DNA of 64,000 nt, taken from assembly GCF_030848805.1 (NCBI RefSeq), contig NC_092368.1, positions 2,452,441 to 2,516,440 of the forward strand, written 5' to 3'. Made by a program: the position numbers and the translations under genes. The DNA comes from Temnothorax longispinosus (lineage: Eukaryota > Arthropoda > Insecta > Hymenoptera > Formicidae). The notes beneath the pieces are model-generated. The model made no database searches and was not told where the DNA came from. It was given only the letters and a program-made list of their open reading frames with translations. How positions within the stretch are numbered: position 1 is the first letter of the stretch; each line of letters begins with the position of its first letter. Positions 33,088 through 45,604 of this stretch are shown here, in pieces.

Positions 33088-35299
33088 TTGTGACGACTGG
33101 CCGCCCCACCGACGAGTCTCCTCGTTTCTCTAACTCTTTCTTGGTCTCTCGTCTTGACTCGATGCATAAACAACGTTGGCGCTGAAGCTTGGCGCAATGG
33201 TATTAAATAGTAATTTATTGATGGATTTCATCACGCTAGGAAATGTTAAATCTTCTAACAATGAGCCTAGCAATTTCATTATCTCCATTCGTACATGTGT
33301 GTGGACGTGTGTGTAATATTCGTATTGTTTAATATTTAATGCAATTTCTATTTATGCACCCTTAAGCTTCCCACCAGTTGTTGATTCTCACAAAGAAAAG
33401 ATCAAAGCCATCTCTGTGGCTCGCACCCGTAATGAAACCGAGGAATATTCGTCCAATATGGAATCCAGATACGTAACATGGGTTATATGACAATCACGCA
33501 TGAGAGGTCGAAATTAACGCCTGTATTCGTAGCGCGTTTAGCTATAACGGCTGGCAACGATTCCACTATTACTGTTAAAATTATCGGGCGTGGGATTCCC
33601 ATCCCCCCGTTTATCCATTCCGGTCAACGCAACGCGGCGCATTAAGACGCGCTCGCGGTAAATCAGCAAGCGGGGGGGCGAAAGCCTCCTGAATTTCCGC
33701 GCGTCAGAAATGCGCAATTTTGCGCGAACGTCAGGCGTGAGAGATATGCAAGGAGCGTGGAGAGAGAGAGAGCGGCCGACGCGACGCGCGCGTGCAACGT
33801 ATAAACAATATTCAGAACATTAAACAGCTAAATCCGCTATTACGCGACGCGTCGCGCCGGTGAAACGCCCGATAATTCACGCGCGCTAAACAGTGTATAA
33901 AGAATAACAAATTAATTTGTTATGCCCGCGCGCCGCGCGTCGCGTGGCGATGCGACGCTCGCGAATTTGCCCGGCGGACGCCACCACGCTCTTCGCACGA
34001 TTTATATAAATTCCAGCGGTCGCGTACGGTATAATGCAAATAATCGTAACACGTTATACACCGAGCCGCCGGACGGACGACAAGGAAAAAAAAAACATGT
34101 CAATTTAGACGGCGGGATAAATATTGCAACCGTGCAAATTCGAGTTCGATTTTTACTCCTTTACTTTTTGATGACCGATTCTATAGAATCGGCTGCACAA
34201 TATGTAATAGAGTTTCACACAGCTCTGCCGCCTCATTTTTTTCATTCATTTCGCTGTTCCAATACAACTTTTTATTAGCGCGAATTTCATTGGCGGCTCA
34301 TGTCCGGTGCCCCGGAATTGTATTCTCCGATATCGCGAATCTTCGCGATTAACTTCTTAAAGTTCTGTTAAAGCGAAGTTCGCTCGGAATTTACTTGACA
34401 AATGCATGTATTATTGATTGGAGGAAAGAGAGACGGATTCGTTCGGGCTTTGAACATGTTTCGCGCGAGCTATCGTCAAACTGTGCGAAAAATGTCTCGT
34501 TTCAATTTCGACAGATCTCCGTGCCTCCGCATTCGTTCGAGATACCCTTCGACAGTCGATTTACAATTGCAGAGGATCGCGCAAATTTACAATGACGCGA
34601 CGCCCGTCCACGTCTCGTGGACCACCTTTTCTCCCCGCGCTCTCCCTCCTCCCCTCACGCCGCCACCCAAGACACTGGGCTAACAGGAAAATAATACCCT
34701 GTTGATTGGCAATTTAGTCTGAGATTGCAGCAGCAAGAAGCTCCTCGGCGGCGAAAGAACGAATCAAGGTGGAGAGGTGGCGGACGAGCGGGATGACCGC
34801 GATCAAGCCTGCATCTTCCTTCGATTTTTCGCCAACTTTCTGTCCATCGCATCGTCTCGACTAAAACTTCCTTTCTCTTTCTTTATTAGCTTCTTATGAT
34901 ATTATAATATATTTTTCCTCTCATCGTTAATAACATTGCGTTATTTTACAATTTTTAATCTGATATTTACGATTATTAATTATTGATAAGATTATTTTAA
35001 AAGTTAGGTATATAAATAGAAGACTACTTGCAATAATGTAAATAATAAAATTGCTGATTGTGAGTCTTAAAAATGAGTTAATATTGAGCTATAATTTGAC
35101 ACTATTATGTCAACCTAAAATCTGTATTATTTCTGTAATCCAGCAAATTCTGTCAAAATTAAGAAAAGGAATCTTTTGCAAATGTTTTTAGAGATAATAG
35201 AAATCCGATTATAGAGAGCCACTAGATCTCTTGAGAAAGCTCGACAACATGAGAATCCAAGGAATATATCAGCTCGCATGTCTTTTTCGTCTGACAGTA

Positions 35300-37700
35300 T
35301 TTTTTACCCGCGAAGAGTAGCGGCAGGACAGGGTGCGAGCCGGCTCAACCCCTGCCCAGAGTGGTCTACAGAAGTCAGCGCAGCGTGATCTAGGGTCGGT
35401 TTTTCAACCAGCCGCCCTTATATACTAATTATCATCATCGTGGCGCAGTCTCTTGATGCGAACGCCTGAACGCACCTGAACCCCCCCCTGAAACGACTCC
35501 GGATGAGACGAAAGAGAGAGAGACAGCGCGGAAGGAAGGGAGGGAAAGTGGCAGGAAGGGCGATGACTCGCGCGTTTTGTGCAAAAACGCGCAGACGTCC
35601 GTCTTCGGAGACAACTCTCGGTTCGCTGCCTCTAGCGCGACCACCCCTTCGACTCGTCTGTCGCCCGACGACGGAGGGGAGAAGGGAGTTCGCCGTCCCT
35701 TGCCCCTACGCCGCTCTTTCCCTCGACCCTTTCGCGCCGAAGCGGGTTAAGAGGGCCAGCAGTCAAGGGCCGTGTCGTGCTAAAAGGCACGCTAAAGAGG
35801 ATGCCACCGGATGCTAATTGTGCCGTTCGTGAACGACTCGCTTTGTCCGCCATAGGCCATCAAGAGCGACCGAGGGATGATTCTTCGAGAGCAGCCGCGC
35901 GATTTGTCGAAACTATTGTGTCACGCGATGCGTTCGATCTTGATAGATTCATTCCCATAGGTGTTGAAATTAGAATTTATGTGACTTTGCACTTTGAGAA
36001 TTCGAATATAAACGAGCAGAAAATATAAATCGATTCTTTTACACGTATAAATCAGAAAACTAATTATCTTTTTCATTATCAAAACGATTATTAAGCTACT
36101 TTCATAATACAAAAGGAAGAGATATGTTTTTGTACCTATTAAAACGGTCAATTTAGATCTTGAAGGTAGAACGAATGGACAAAAAAAATATTAATTTATT
36201 TTTATAGATAAATCAGAAAAAAATATTAATTGCTTTTTTAAAAAATAAATATCGTATAAAAATTAAAAATGGAATTTAAGGCACGGTGATCACGTTTAGA
36301 GATGCGCTGAGGGACACGAAGCAATATAAAGGGTGGGACGCGAGGGCCAAATGGCGCGTTCTAAATTACAGCCAATATTAAGATCTCGCGATTGCGCGAA
36401 ATGGTATGCAAAGCAATTCCGGTGGCCGTAACGCGCGTGTGTGTGTTACGGTGTACGTGTGCACCTCCGGTTTTTAACGTACACCGGTCCTCGAAGCTAC
36501 CATAAATTTCCAACGGAGCCTTCGAAAGGGTCTCCGCCACGCGCCAGAAACGGAGAATTACGTTGTTCCCCCTCACGCAGACGGCACGTTTCCTTATTAC
36601 AATCCTATTGCCCTAACTCCACCAACGTCTTTTACCACCTTTCCGCTAGATGCACGGCCCTTGGCGCTGGAATCGCCAGTTGCTAATTTTTCTACCAACG
36701 ATCTGAGAGTTGAGAAACGAAAGCTCCTCAGTTGAGAATTTAAAACTAAGAATTAAAATTCGGAGTTCGAAGACGAAGATTGAGAACTGAGAGAGTCGAG
36801 AGTTCCGTATAAATTTTTCATATTCGCGTTATAGCGTTTAAATAATACAAGTGCTTTCAGAGAATCGTTGTATAAACAAATTGCGTTTCTCTCTCTCTTT
36901 CTTTTCGCAAGCAGAGCATTGTTGACGTAGAACGTTAAACATGCATCGCGTATCGGAAGCGATGCACATCGCGTCGCTCGTTGCTCGTCGTCTCGTTCTT
37001 TCCGTCGCGGCGAAATCGCGGCGAGAAGTCGCCAGACAAAACCCGACGTCTGCGTATTGTTCGGTCGGTCGCATTCAATGGCGCGTGCACAATGCGTATG
37101 CACGAACGGCGAAGAGTGCATCCGATGCCATCCACCATGCGGAACACTGGCCTCGCGTACGCAACGAGTCGTGTTCTCTCTCGTTCTCTCGCTTTCTCTA
37201 TTTCCCTTTCTCGTTCGTTTCGCTATCTATTCTCGAAGAGACCGCCGCCATCACCCCGACTCATTCTCAACCCTTTCGTCCGCTTCCCTTCGCGAGCAAG
37301 AGGTTGCGAAACGGCGCGGGGCGCAGCTGTGCATCGCCGATAGAGATGTATCGGTTCCATTACAAGTTGTTAATGAGACAGATCTGCCTCTCTGCCTCCC
37401 GATGCCTCTATCGGCCACCATTGTCGTGTACGGTTATTGTCTCTACCGCGGATAATAATATCTGGGAAGAAAAGTGGAGCAGGGGAGGTCCGTTTCCGGT
37501 CGAGATTGTTCTCCGGCAAGCGGGGATCTTATGTCTAATTAATTATAGGCTAATCTAGGATCGCAATGGAAGAACCATGAACTTTCGCGCGGGCGATTAT
37601 AACCATGAGGTGCAAATACGTCTCTTGCGATCGAGACGGAAAATGAATGAACTTTTTGCTGCGAATAGTTGAATCTCAAAACAATTGTCTCAAAGGCAAC
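35300..37700. other. Non-coding, CpG-rich with AT-rich patch
   Basis: No gene supported. CpG-rich blocks at 35430-35900 and 36930-37400 hold overlapping frames on both strands. The AT-rich patch at 36000-36270 contains two related ATAAATCAGAAAA blocks. A TATAAAGGG motif is at 36325. A degenerate GAGTTGAGAA-type repeat spans about 36703-36815. Confidence 0.5.
36046..36235. repeat. Two related ATAAATCAGAAAA blocks
   Basis: TATAAATCAGAAAACTAAT near 36046 and ATAAATCAGAAAAAAATATT near 36209 share flanking TTTA and a following T-rich run. A third ATAAATCAGAAAA lies near 46128. This may be an old AT-rich duplication. Confidence 0.4.
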
Positions 37701-37707
37701 AAAAATC

Positions 37708-37750
37708 AAGACACATCGTCTTAAAGACCATGACGTCTTTAAGATGTCTT
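37708..37750. repeat. Hairpin around CTTAAAGAC
   Basis: CTTAAAGAC (37720-37728) pairs perfectly with GTCTTTAAG (37735-37743) across a 6-nt loop. An outer stem AAGACA/TGTCTT adds six pairs after a bulge. At 43 bases it is short for a miRNA precursor. Confidence 0.6.
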
Positions 37751-37759
37751 TATGACAGT

Positions 37760-39110
37760 TCTATAGTTTCTTAGACGACTTCGAATCGTAATGTCCTCTG
37801 GGAAATATATAACGCCTATATAAAGGTAGTATTAATTTCTTTCTCGCAATTATACGACATGTTTCAGAATTCCATTAACTTGATACGTAATATCGATCTC
37901 CCGCAGCTTAAAGTTCGTGAAACAGCAATTTCCAAAAAACATTATAATTTTTCTCGTTCGCTTTGTCTTTTTCCCCACGCGCAAAAAAGCGGTTTTTCTC
38001 GCGCTTTCGGCGATGTAACGGTCGAAAGATAACGGGACCGATCGGTATCGATACGGGTCGCGTATTTCCACGTCGATTCCGTTCTTTGTTATTTCGTGTC
38101 GACGCACGCGGGACCAGCCCTCCATATTTTTATCCTCTTTTTCTCCTCCCTTCCTCTCTTTCTCTCCCACCTTCGGCGCCGTATTTCATCGTTTCGCGGG
38201 CGTTGTGCCCGCTAAAACGGCCGGATTATAAGCGGCCGATAAACTCTTTTATTTTATTCGCGCCCGCCCCCCTTTCTCGCCTGTTCCCGAAAATCGAGCG
38301 TCGTTATTCCCGTCCGCACTCGTTTTTTTTCTTTCCCTTTCTCGTCCACTCTCCCCCCCCCCCGCCGTTCGTTTGCGTTTTATTTATTCCATCGCAGCGC
38401 AGTTTCGGTCGCGGTCATATCGTCGTTAATTGACCACCTTCTCGATACAGGAAAAAGGAACGACTGTGAAAATACAAGGCGCTTCTCGCTCCTATCATCG
38501 AAATAGAGACGCTCAGGACAGAATTTGGTCGACGCATCGTTATATCCAGCAATAAATAAATTCACGTGCGCTGCGCGAGGCCGTTTTAGGCAACTCTGGA
38601 GCCGCGTACTTTTTCGAAAAGCATTAAAATTTTGCTTTATCGTTCATTAATCAGGCGCGAGATAGCCAGCGACGACGAGACGAAGCCGAAGACGTGCGTC
38701 GAAAATCTTTTTCGTTGGCTCTCGACTTATTTCCCGTCGCAAAAAGCCAGACACGAATAATCGAACGAACCGATCAATATCGATAGTTTAAGCGAACGAG
38801 TCCATTGCGGATTGTTAAGACGCGCGCTTTGGCTTAGCGCGCAGAAATAACCACGCGATTTTTTCCCGCCGCGGCGACTGGATCGCGCGTCGTTCTTATT
38901 AATTGCGGCTTGTCTTTCCCGTAAATCTCTCGATCCTGCGGCTATTCCGCGGTATACTGAGTCCAAATGGGGTTTATATCCGGTGGAATGGGATAGAGGT
39001 GAGATTAACGGGCATGTCGACGCTACATCGCAATGCCAAATTTACTGTCGCTCAGTTCTTGTTACCAGGAAACACCCGTTAAGCGTCGCGGCGCGTCCGA
39101 AACCTACATC
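37760..39110. other. Non-coding, mixed composition
   Basis: No gene supported. 38110-38180 and 38260-38370 are pyrimidine-rich, with a run of 11 C at 38353-38363. 38640-38960 is CpG-containing DNA without structure that I can name. Confidence 0.5.
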
Positions 39111-39114
39111 AGAG

Positions 39115-39176
<62 letters not shown>

Positions 39177-39179
39177 AGA
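39111..39179 (+). repeat. 69-nt GA tract
   Basis: Uninterrupted purine run, mostly (AG)n at 39121-39169, with AAAG variants at both edges. Confidence 0.97.
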
Positions 39180-39593
39180 TTGTATCGTTAGTTAAACATC
39201 GTTTTGCAAAAAATCAAATTTGCAACAGCGATTAAAAAATTCTCCGCGAAAACATGCCGAATAATATTAAACAGATGATTCTAATATATCACTGTATTTT
39301 ACTATTTATTTCCATATCGATATGTTTATAAGAATTTGCCTGGTTCTAAGCTACTGCTTCCCGATTCATATTATAGTAATCTGTGCTTCGCGCGAGGGGA
39401 CGTAGAAAGATAACGAAAGGTAACGCATGACGTTACGAGTCAAGCTGACTGCGAACCGGCCCTACGTGTCCCTGATATCAGCAACGTAACTGCGAAATGA
39501 CACTGTATTACACAGGTGGTGTCGGTTAAAACGCCAAACTGTTTTACCGCGACGACAACGTGCCAACGATTAACCCGGTGTGCACGTTGCACG
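39180..39593. other. Non-coding, nothing notable
   Basis: AT-rich to 39360, then mixed sequence. I see no gene or repeat. Confidence 0.5.
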
Positions 39594-39626
39594 TCCCTCT
39601 CTCCCTCTCTCTCTTTCCCTCTTTCC
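39594..39626. repeat. (CT)n-rich tract
   Basis: Thirty-three bases of pure C/T directly joined to an alternating purine-pyrimidine tract. Confidence 0.95.
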
Positions 39627-39709
39627 GCACGCGCGTGCATGCGTACGTGCGTGCTTGCGTGCATGCGTGCGTGCGTGCGTGCTTGCGCGCATGCATGCGT
39701 GCGTGTGCG
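39627..39709. repeat. Alternating GCGT/GCAT tract
   Basis: About 83 bases made of CG, CA, TG and TA steps (units GCGT, GCAT, GTAC) with only a few breaks such as GCTTGC. This has strong Z-DNA potential. It produces Cys/Val/Arg/His-rich spurious frames on both strands. Confidence 0.9.
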
Positions 39710-39919
39710 ACCTTTGCCGCCTAGCCGATATAAACATAGAACGCATGCATCGCTGCTGGTGCACGATGGTGCGGCGACGCGATCCTTCTCGCACCCTCTG
39801 TCATCCCTCGTCGGGTTCTCTCGCTCTGTCTCGCTCTCCGCGCAACCCCCTCATTTCCGAGCGACGCGAAGCGTGTTGCTGTCGCCCCAACCCCCACACG
39901 TTTTCTCTCTTCTCGCCTC

Positions 39920-39944
39920 CTCTCTCTCTCTCTCTCTCTCTCTC
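39920..39944. repeat. (CT)12 microsatellite
   Basis: Uninterrupted CT repeat in a pyrimidine-rich neighbourhood. Confidence 0.95.
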
Positions 39945-39997
39945 GGCCACGTTTTCACTCTTTCCCACCCACCGCGCAGACCTCCCTTCCCATACTC

Positions 39998-40026
39998 CCG
40001 ACACCCGATACCCGACACCCGATACC
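39998..40026. repeat. 14-bp tandem duplication
   Basis: CCGACACCCGATAC is present twice in tandem. Confidence 0.9.
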
Positions 40027-43000
40027 TAATTATGTTAAACGCTTCCGGATTTTGCGGCCGGATTATGCGGCCTCATGCCCTCGCACTCTCTTTCGCTCTC
40101 TCCGCGCTGCTTTCTCCCCGTCTCTTTCGCTCTTGCACGCACGCGTGTTGTTTCGACTGTCGCGTCGATCTCTCGCTCTCTCGTGCGCGCAGAGAAAGGA
40201 TTTGTAACGGTTTATATTATAAATGACGAGCGTTTATCACAAGAGAGCAATTACACGAGTCGCCTTAGACCGTAACAAGATAAAGATATTTTTAGAAAAG
40301 AGAATATATTTATATTACGAGAATGTGAAAAATTCTCTGAAGAAAAATGTATTTTCTTTTCTGAGATAAGCCTATTCTAAAAATATTGTTAACAAAAAAT
40401 GTCTCGATACTCTATATGTATCTTTATAAAAAAAAATAACATTTTACTGATTAAAAATATTGTCATTAGTTGTAATTAAGATAAGAACATCGAGGAGAGA
40501 GAGACAAATTGATTTAAAATAACCAAGTTTGTTAGGTCAGATTTCTTCGTCTTTTTTGAAGATATAAATTTTTATCGATGACTTCTGACTCTCGTGCGCG
40601 TGCAAACGCAACTTACGAGAATTTATTGCTCGCAATTAGTCAGTTAGAGAGGATAGATCTGTTCGTTTACGGCGTCGGGAAGAGGAAAAAAAAACGAAAA
40701 CGTTTCGAAAGTGCATCCAGCCGCGGCGCGAATCGGCCGGAAGGACCGAGAGTTTGTCGGAAAGAATGGGGAAAAAGAGAGTACAGACCGCGGGAGAGCG
40801 TTCCAATTTCTGGGCAATCGCCGGCCAATTTCGGCGCGTGCCAAATCCACCCCTGTTCGGCAGCGGTCCGCGGCCTCCACCCCTCGGCGACCACCCTCCT
40901 CGCGCTCGACCGCCGAAACCGATGTTGCGCGGGATCGCGCGATTTTGCACCCCCTCCCCTCTCCACTCTTTCGTGTCGCATCTTTCTGCACGCGTGCAGA
41001 ATCCCACTCGCTCGCTCTCGCTTCCCTACGCCGCGCGCTCGTCCGTTCTATATCAACCCCCGGGCGCGATGGAGGGTTTGTGTACGCGCAGCCGGCGAAA
41101 AACCGCCGGCGATGATTGCGGTTTACGGCCGCGAAAAACCATCGATCGGGCGACGTAATAGCGATTTCGAGTTTATCAAGAAATAGTGTAATCGCGGAGA
41201 AAAAAAAACATAGTCAGGAATGAGCCGTCATTATGTGGAAACGATACAAAAATATGCTAATACAAATAAACAACAATACAACAATGACAAGGGATAAGCT
41301 ATCGCGATTTTTGGAAAACGCAGCGGTATTAATTTCACGAGTTTCATTAGAATATGTGACGTTTCGATATACGCGGCCATATTATGGAAGGATGCTTGAA
41401 TGACGTAAATTGCTGCGTTCATTACGAGGAGCATTTCATCTGTGCGAAAATAATTGGCGAATAAAATGACCGACGAGAGATTTCCCGTGCGATTTCGTCT
41501 TGAATATTTGTCGGCGTTCAAATTGGATTAAAGAAGCTCGGGAGGTCGGCTAACCGAAATCGGCGCTTGTAATGAATCTCGGATTACTATCGAGTGTGCA
41601 TAATTTCCTGCCGTGATTATTATCGCGTTGCCCTAATGCTACATTGTATTAAATTTCAGCGTTGGTAACCAGAGATTGCTGCGTCCAATATTATTATTAT
41701 TATAATTCTCTCTATTGTTGCGGACAACTTCCCCTATTATTTCTTATCTCCGTATCGTATCAGCAACCTTCTTCAGAAATTTATTAAACCCGCTTAACGC
41801 GCGCTCGGGGTGAAAACATGTTATTACCGCGACACTTTGAATTATTGTCCGATGAGCTTTGACAAAATTTTAATTGGAATTAAATTATTTTATGTTATTA
41901 AAAATGCACAACGTTGATATTAGTAATGTCTAATCAATTTTTGCGTGGGCAAACGAATTCGGTCTCTTTTTCGGAATGTCGAGATATACGGTGACGTCGT
42001 AAAAGCAGATCGTAATTATGCTCGATGTTCCAAAACACGACATTCGTATTATCAAACAAACCTGAATAGTGTGTTTGATAATACCGCGAGCGGCAGAGAC
42101 TCGATAATATCAACGCGAGCAGAAGGGGTTTCTGCAGAATTGTGTTAACGGGCTCGAAGAATTAGACCCTACACCTGCACGCCCGGCCATCTTGCCCGTG
42201 CGTTCCTCCCCTACCGCAATAATAATTGCAATCCGCGCACCTGCCGATTCGCCGTTTGCGTAGCGTGGAAAAGAAATCCGTGAAGCGAATTACGAGACCT
42301 CGGCCAATCGGTGGCTCGTGTGCACCTTCTTATCCGTTCCTTCGTTACTCGCCAATCGCCGAGCGGGGAAAATCGGCATAGCTCGATTTATCACACCTGG
42401 CCGTGCCGCGATACGAGATTTACGCAACGCGCATTATCTTTACGAGCCGCGCGAAAATAACGTCATCTAGAGTGCCGGGAACTCAATAGCGTTTCGTTTC
42501 GTTTCACTTCGGTGAAATCGGACAAACACAGTGTGATCCGAGAAATCTTCCGGGAACACGCAAGGTTGGGCAAACGTGTTATCTGTTACACGCCATATAA
42601 AATACACTATAAATAAGATAAACGAACGACGTTAATAAATACAGGAAAATGGATCAACGTGTGCATTTAAGATAACACTCTCTTTATTATCTTTTTAACT
42701 TTAATAGTCTCGAATGTTCATACGTCTAAGACACCTTGTTCGCCGCTCGTCGTGATGAGGTACGCGTTTCTTTTCGCGCCACCCCTTTGCGACGGCGTGG
42801 CTTAATAATTTTTTACTCGTTGGGTACAGCTCGACACTTAACATCATGACGCGAGGTTGTAAAAACGCGTCTGGAGTGGGCTGCCCTTGCCGAAGTGTCT
42901 GCGAATAATTAACGTTTGTTTTACAACCTCGCAGGCTTTCACGAGCGGCGGCCCCTCCGCCCCGACGACAAGTCGTTAGAAATTAGGACGCTATCAATCG

Positions 43001-44697
43001 ATACTTCGAAATTGAAGGCCGAGAATATATCAGACCGGGATCGTGCGCGACACACACAATCGCAGATTTCCGAATCCGGATATCCGCGACAGTCGCGCAA
43101 GATCTGCATATCGCTCGCATTCAAGTTTTATCTTATCTCACGCAAAACTCACGTATCACGCAACGTTATCAGCGAGATCAAATATCGTATATCGATATGT
43201 ATAGCCGTGAATTCGAGGTGTGGACATAAACTCGAAAAAATTCAAAGATTTGGAGAAGTTTTGGACATTCCGGGTGTCGAAATCGCCTCGCTGACGAGCG
43301 GACGTTCCCGCTCGTCGATGATATCCTTCCTCGAACTCGCTCCAATTGTCGTCAGCCGTTCAACAAGGCGTAAACGTTGGCGCAACACGTGTACCCCGTC
43401 GTCGCCGCGCGTTAATTGCCCGATAAAAATCACAACACGTCAGGCAGCGGCGCGGCGGCGCCGAGCAAAGTGGGCGACATACAGCGACCGGGTCGCGTGG
43501 TCGTAAAGATTAAAAATGCCACGCGTCCGCCGAGGATCGCGTTAATCGCCGGTTAATTCGTTAATTACGAAGCCACGCACGTTGCCGCCGGCATGCAACA
43601 ATGTTTCGGAAAAGACGTCGCGAGCGATAAGCTACACTCGGTTGCTTTTCCTTCGTTCCGAGTCTCCCCGTTCACTTTTAGAGGAAGATATCGATGATAA
43701 CTTATCGCAAAACGCCATTTAAATAATTATCTCTAAGAGTGTAAACGTATGTAATAGTTTTTTTTTGTAAAAAAATGGCGAAAGACTGTTCTTCTAAATC
43801 GACGGGAAATGGATATCGCGACTTTTGGCATTTTTATAATATCGATATTAAAGCGTCCTCGTAATCTCGACAACGTGGACGGATAGGGGGAGGTTGCGAA
43901 AGTGGCATTTGAATCGTCTGATTAAATAAATCGCTCGCAATATCGAGGTCTTGTAATTCTGAGAATTGTCGATCCGTCTAAGTGCAAACAGCAGAAATCG
44001 AGAGATATCTGGAAATCGCGTTGTATTTTTTATTATCATTTCGATATCCATCCGCGGGGAAACAGCGCTTATTCATTTCAGCATGCTTAAACACGCTATT
44101 TTTTTAACGCGGTTTTCATTAGCGGTATTTTTCCAGCGTCGCGGATCATTGGTATCGGCGACAATTTATTTGTCTATCTTGAGATATGATGAGTATAACT
44201 TACATACAGAGATTGCGCCGTGCGCGAGATTGTGTCTGTGTGTGTGTTATTCGCGACAATATATAAACATTATTTAAAAGGATCCCCTGGAGGATTTCAC
44301 CTCGGGGTAAAGTAGAACAGGATACAATTTATTATATCTGGGATACTCATCAATTATCTGTTATTCCGCGCTGCTATTTATTATCAATGAAACTAAATAA
44401 CCTCGAGTTTTTTGTCTCTGTTTTGTCTCACAAAAATTATTTATGTATTAATAAACTTATTCAGAGGAACGCTCCTTGGAGATAATCGGTCGTGAATTTA
44501 AAGTCCGCATCGCGCCTCTCGATTATTTCGTCAGCTGGTCTCGGCCCACGCGATTGAGAATTATCCCTTTGACTCGAGGTAAGATCCGTCCGGTAACCCT
44601 CTTAACCCCCTTTCGTTCGCCGAAAAGTGCACCGCTCGAGGGTAAACGGCCGAAGTTCACGGACTTCCCTTCGGCCCCTCGCGCGCGCGGGGCTGTC

Positions 44698-44746
44698 GGG
44701 GGGGGAGGGAGGGATAGAGGGTCGAGGGTGGCGGCAGCTGGGGTGG
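44698..44746 (+). other. G-rich, potential G-quadruplex tract
   Basis: GGGGGGGG, GGG, GGG, GGG, GGG and GGGG runs occur within 50 bases. Confidence 0.6.
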
Positions 44747-45098
44747 TTTTACGACGAGCGAAACGCACATCCCCCTCGCCGGTCCGCGTCCTTCCGTGCC
44801 GCTCGCTACGCGCGACGTAAACTTTACGGTGTTTATGAATATTTATATTAATCTACATTTTACGGCGGCGTCCGCAGCCACGCAGCGACGGAGGGACGGG
44901 CTTGGTTAGAAAAAAAAAAAAGGAAAAAACGCGTGCACGACGACGTCGAAAGCCCGAGTTTTATCCCCGCGACGACGGAGGCGGCGAGGATGAAAAACTT
45001 GGATAATAATTTACGTCTCGTCTTAATGGCTTCGTAGTAATCCAAGCCCGAAGTCCGGCATATGTATTTCGGTATAATTTAACGCAATGGATGCGGCC

Positions 45099-45125
45099 CT
45101 CTCTCTCTCTCTCTTTCTTTCTTTC
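45099..45125. repeat. (CT)n(CTTT)n tract
   Basis: Pure pyrimidine run in otherwise unremarkable DNA. Confidence 0.9.
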
Positions 45126-45582
45126 TCGCTCCCTTGTGCAGGCAACGAATAGGATTTTAATTGCGGATCTTTGCAGACGCGTGTTATTAAGCAAGAACGA
45201 AAATTAAAACTGTATGAAAAAAAAATGGAAAAACATAAATAGGAATGAGTAACGTAATTGATATTGCGTCAGGAAGATCAGTAGTTTACTTTTAAGAATG
45301 AGGATATTAACGTTTCAATCGCGATATAATTTGGTAGGGATTTTTAATAGTCTCAATTAATAATAGAGCGCCGAAGGCAGCGCGAGTCCTTCACATATTC
45401 TTTCTTTCGCTTCCTGTTTTAATGTTGAAGCGCGGTGGCGGCCGTATCTTGTTTTAAATATTTCAACTCTTTTCGCGTAACTGCTGCGCGGCTCGTCTTA
45501 ATCTTTAAGCGGGCAGAATCGCATCTCGTTTTAATGGCCGTCATAATTTCCGTTAATAATAGATTGCGTCGGGAACGATCGT

Positions 45583-45604
45583 CGCTCGCTCGCTCGCTCG
45601 CTCG
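45583..45604. repeat. (CGCT)5 tetranucleotide repeat
   Basis: Five CGCT units followed by CGCGCG. The same unit recurs near 29583 and 53154. Confidence 0.95.

Larger units (their letters stand above)
31081..35300. other. Non-coding, mixed composition
   Basis: No gene supported. 31160-31340 is purine-rich. An AGGGTGTAACG near 32051 superficially resembles the MITE ends but lacks a TA flank. CGCT-type inverted repeats lie near 32641-32700. 34860-35200 is AT-rich and featureless. The remaining open frames are short and lack recognisable domains. Confidence 0.5.
39710..41200. other. Non-coding, CpG- and CT-rich
   Basis: No gene supported. A CT repeat lies at 39920-39944 and a 14-base tandem at 39998-40026. 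40230-40560 is AT-rich. 40690-41160 is CpG-rich with frames open in most phases on both strands, typical of stop-poor GC-rich DNA. Confidence 0.5.
41201..45580. other. Non-coding, mixed composition
   Basis: No gene supported. A 196-codon frame at 42916-43506 is not low-complexity but shows no domain I recognise. A G-rich block lies at 44698-44746, an A-rich run near 44910-44928, and a CT tract at 45099-45125. 43700-44460 is AT-rich. Confidence 0.5.

Noticed and set aside
36941..37558. 205-codon open frame, with others in overlapping phases
   Set aside because: CpG-rich DNA with few stops leaves several phases open on both strands. No domain is visible.
39516..40226. 236-codon open frame, plus strand
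   Set aside because: Built from CT repeats and the GCGT tract (Ser/Leu and Cys/Val/Ala/Arg runs). Frames on both strands are open for the same reason.
42916..43506. 196-codon frame, not low-complexity
   Set aside because: An acceptor-like CTCGCAG lies near its start, but no domain is recognisable and codon use looks unbiased. Protein search or RNA-seq would decide.
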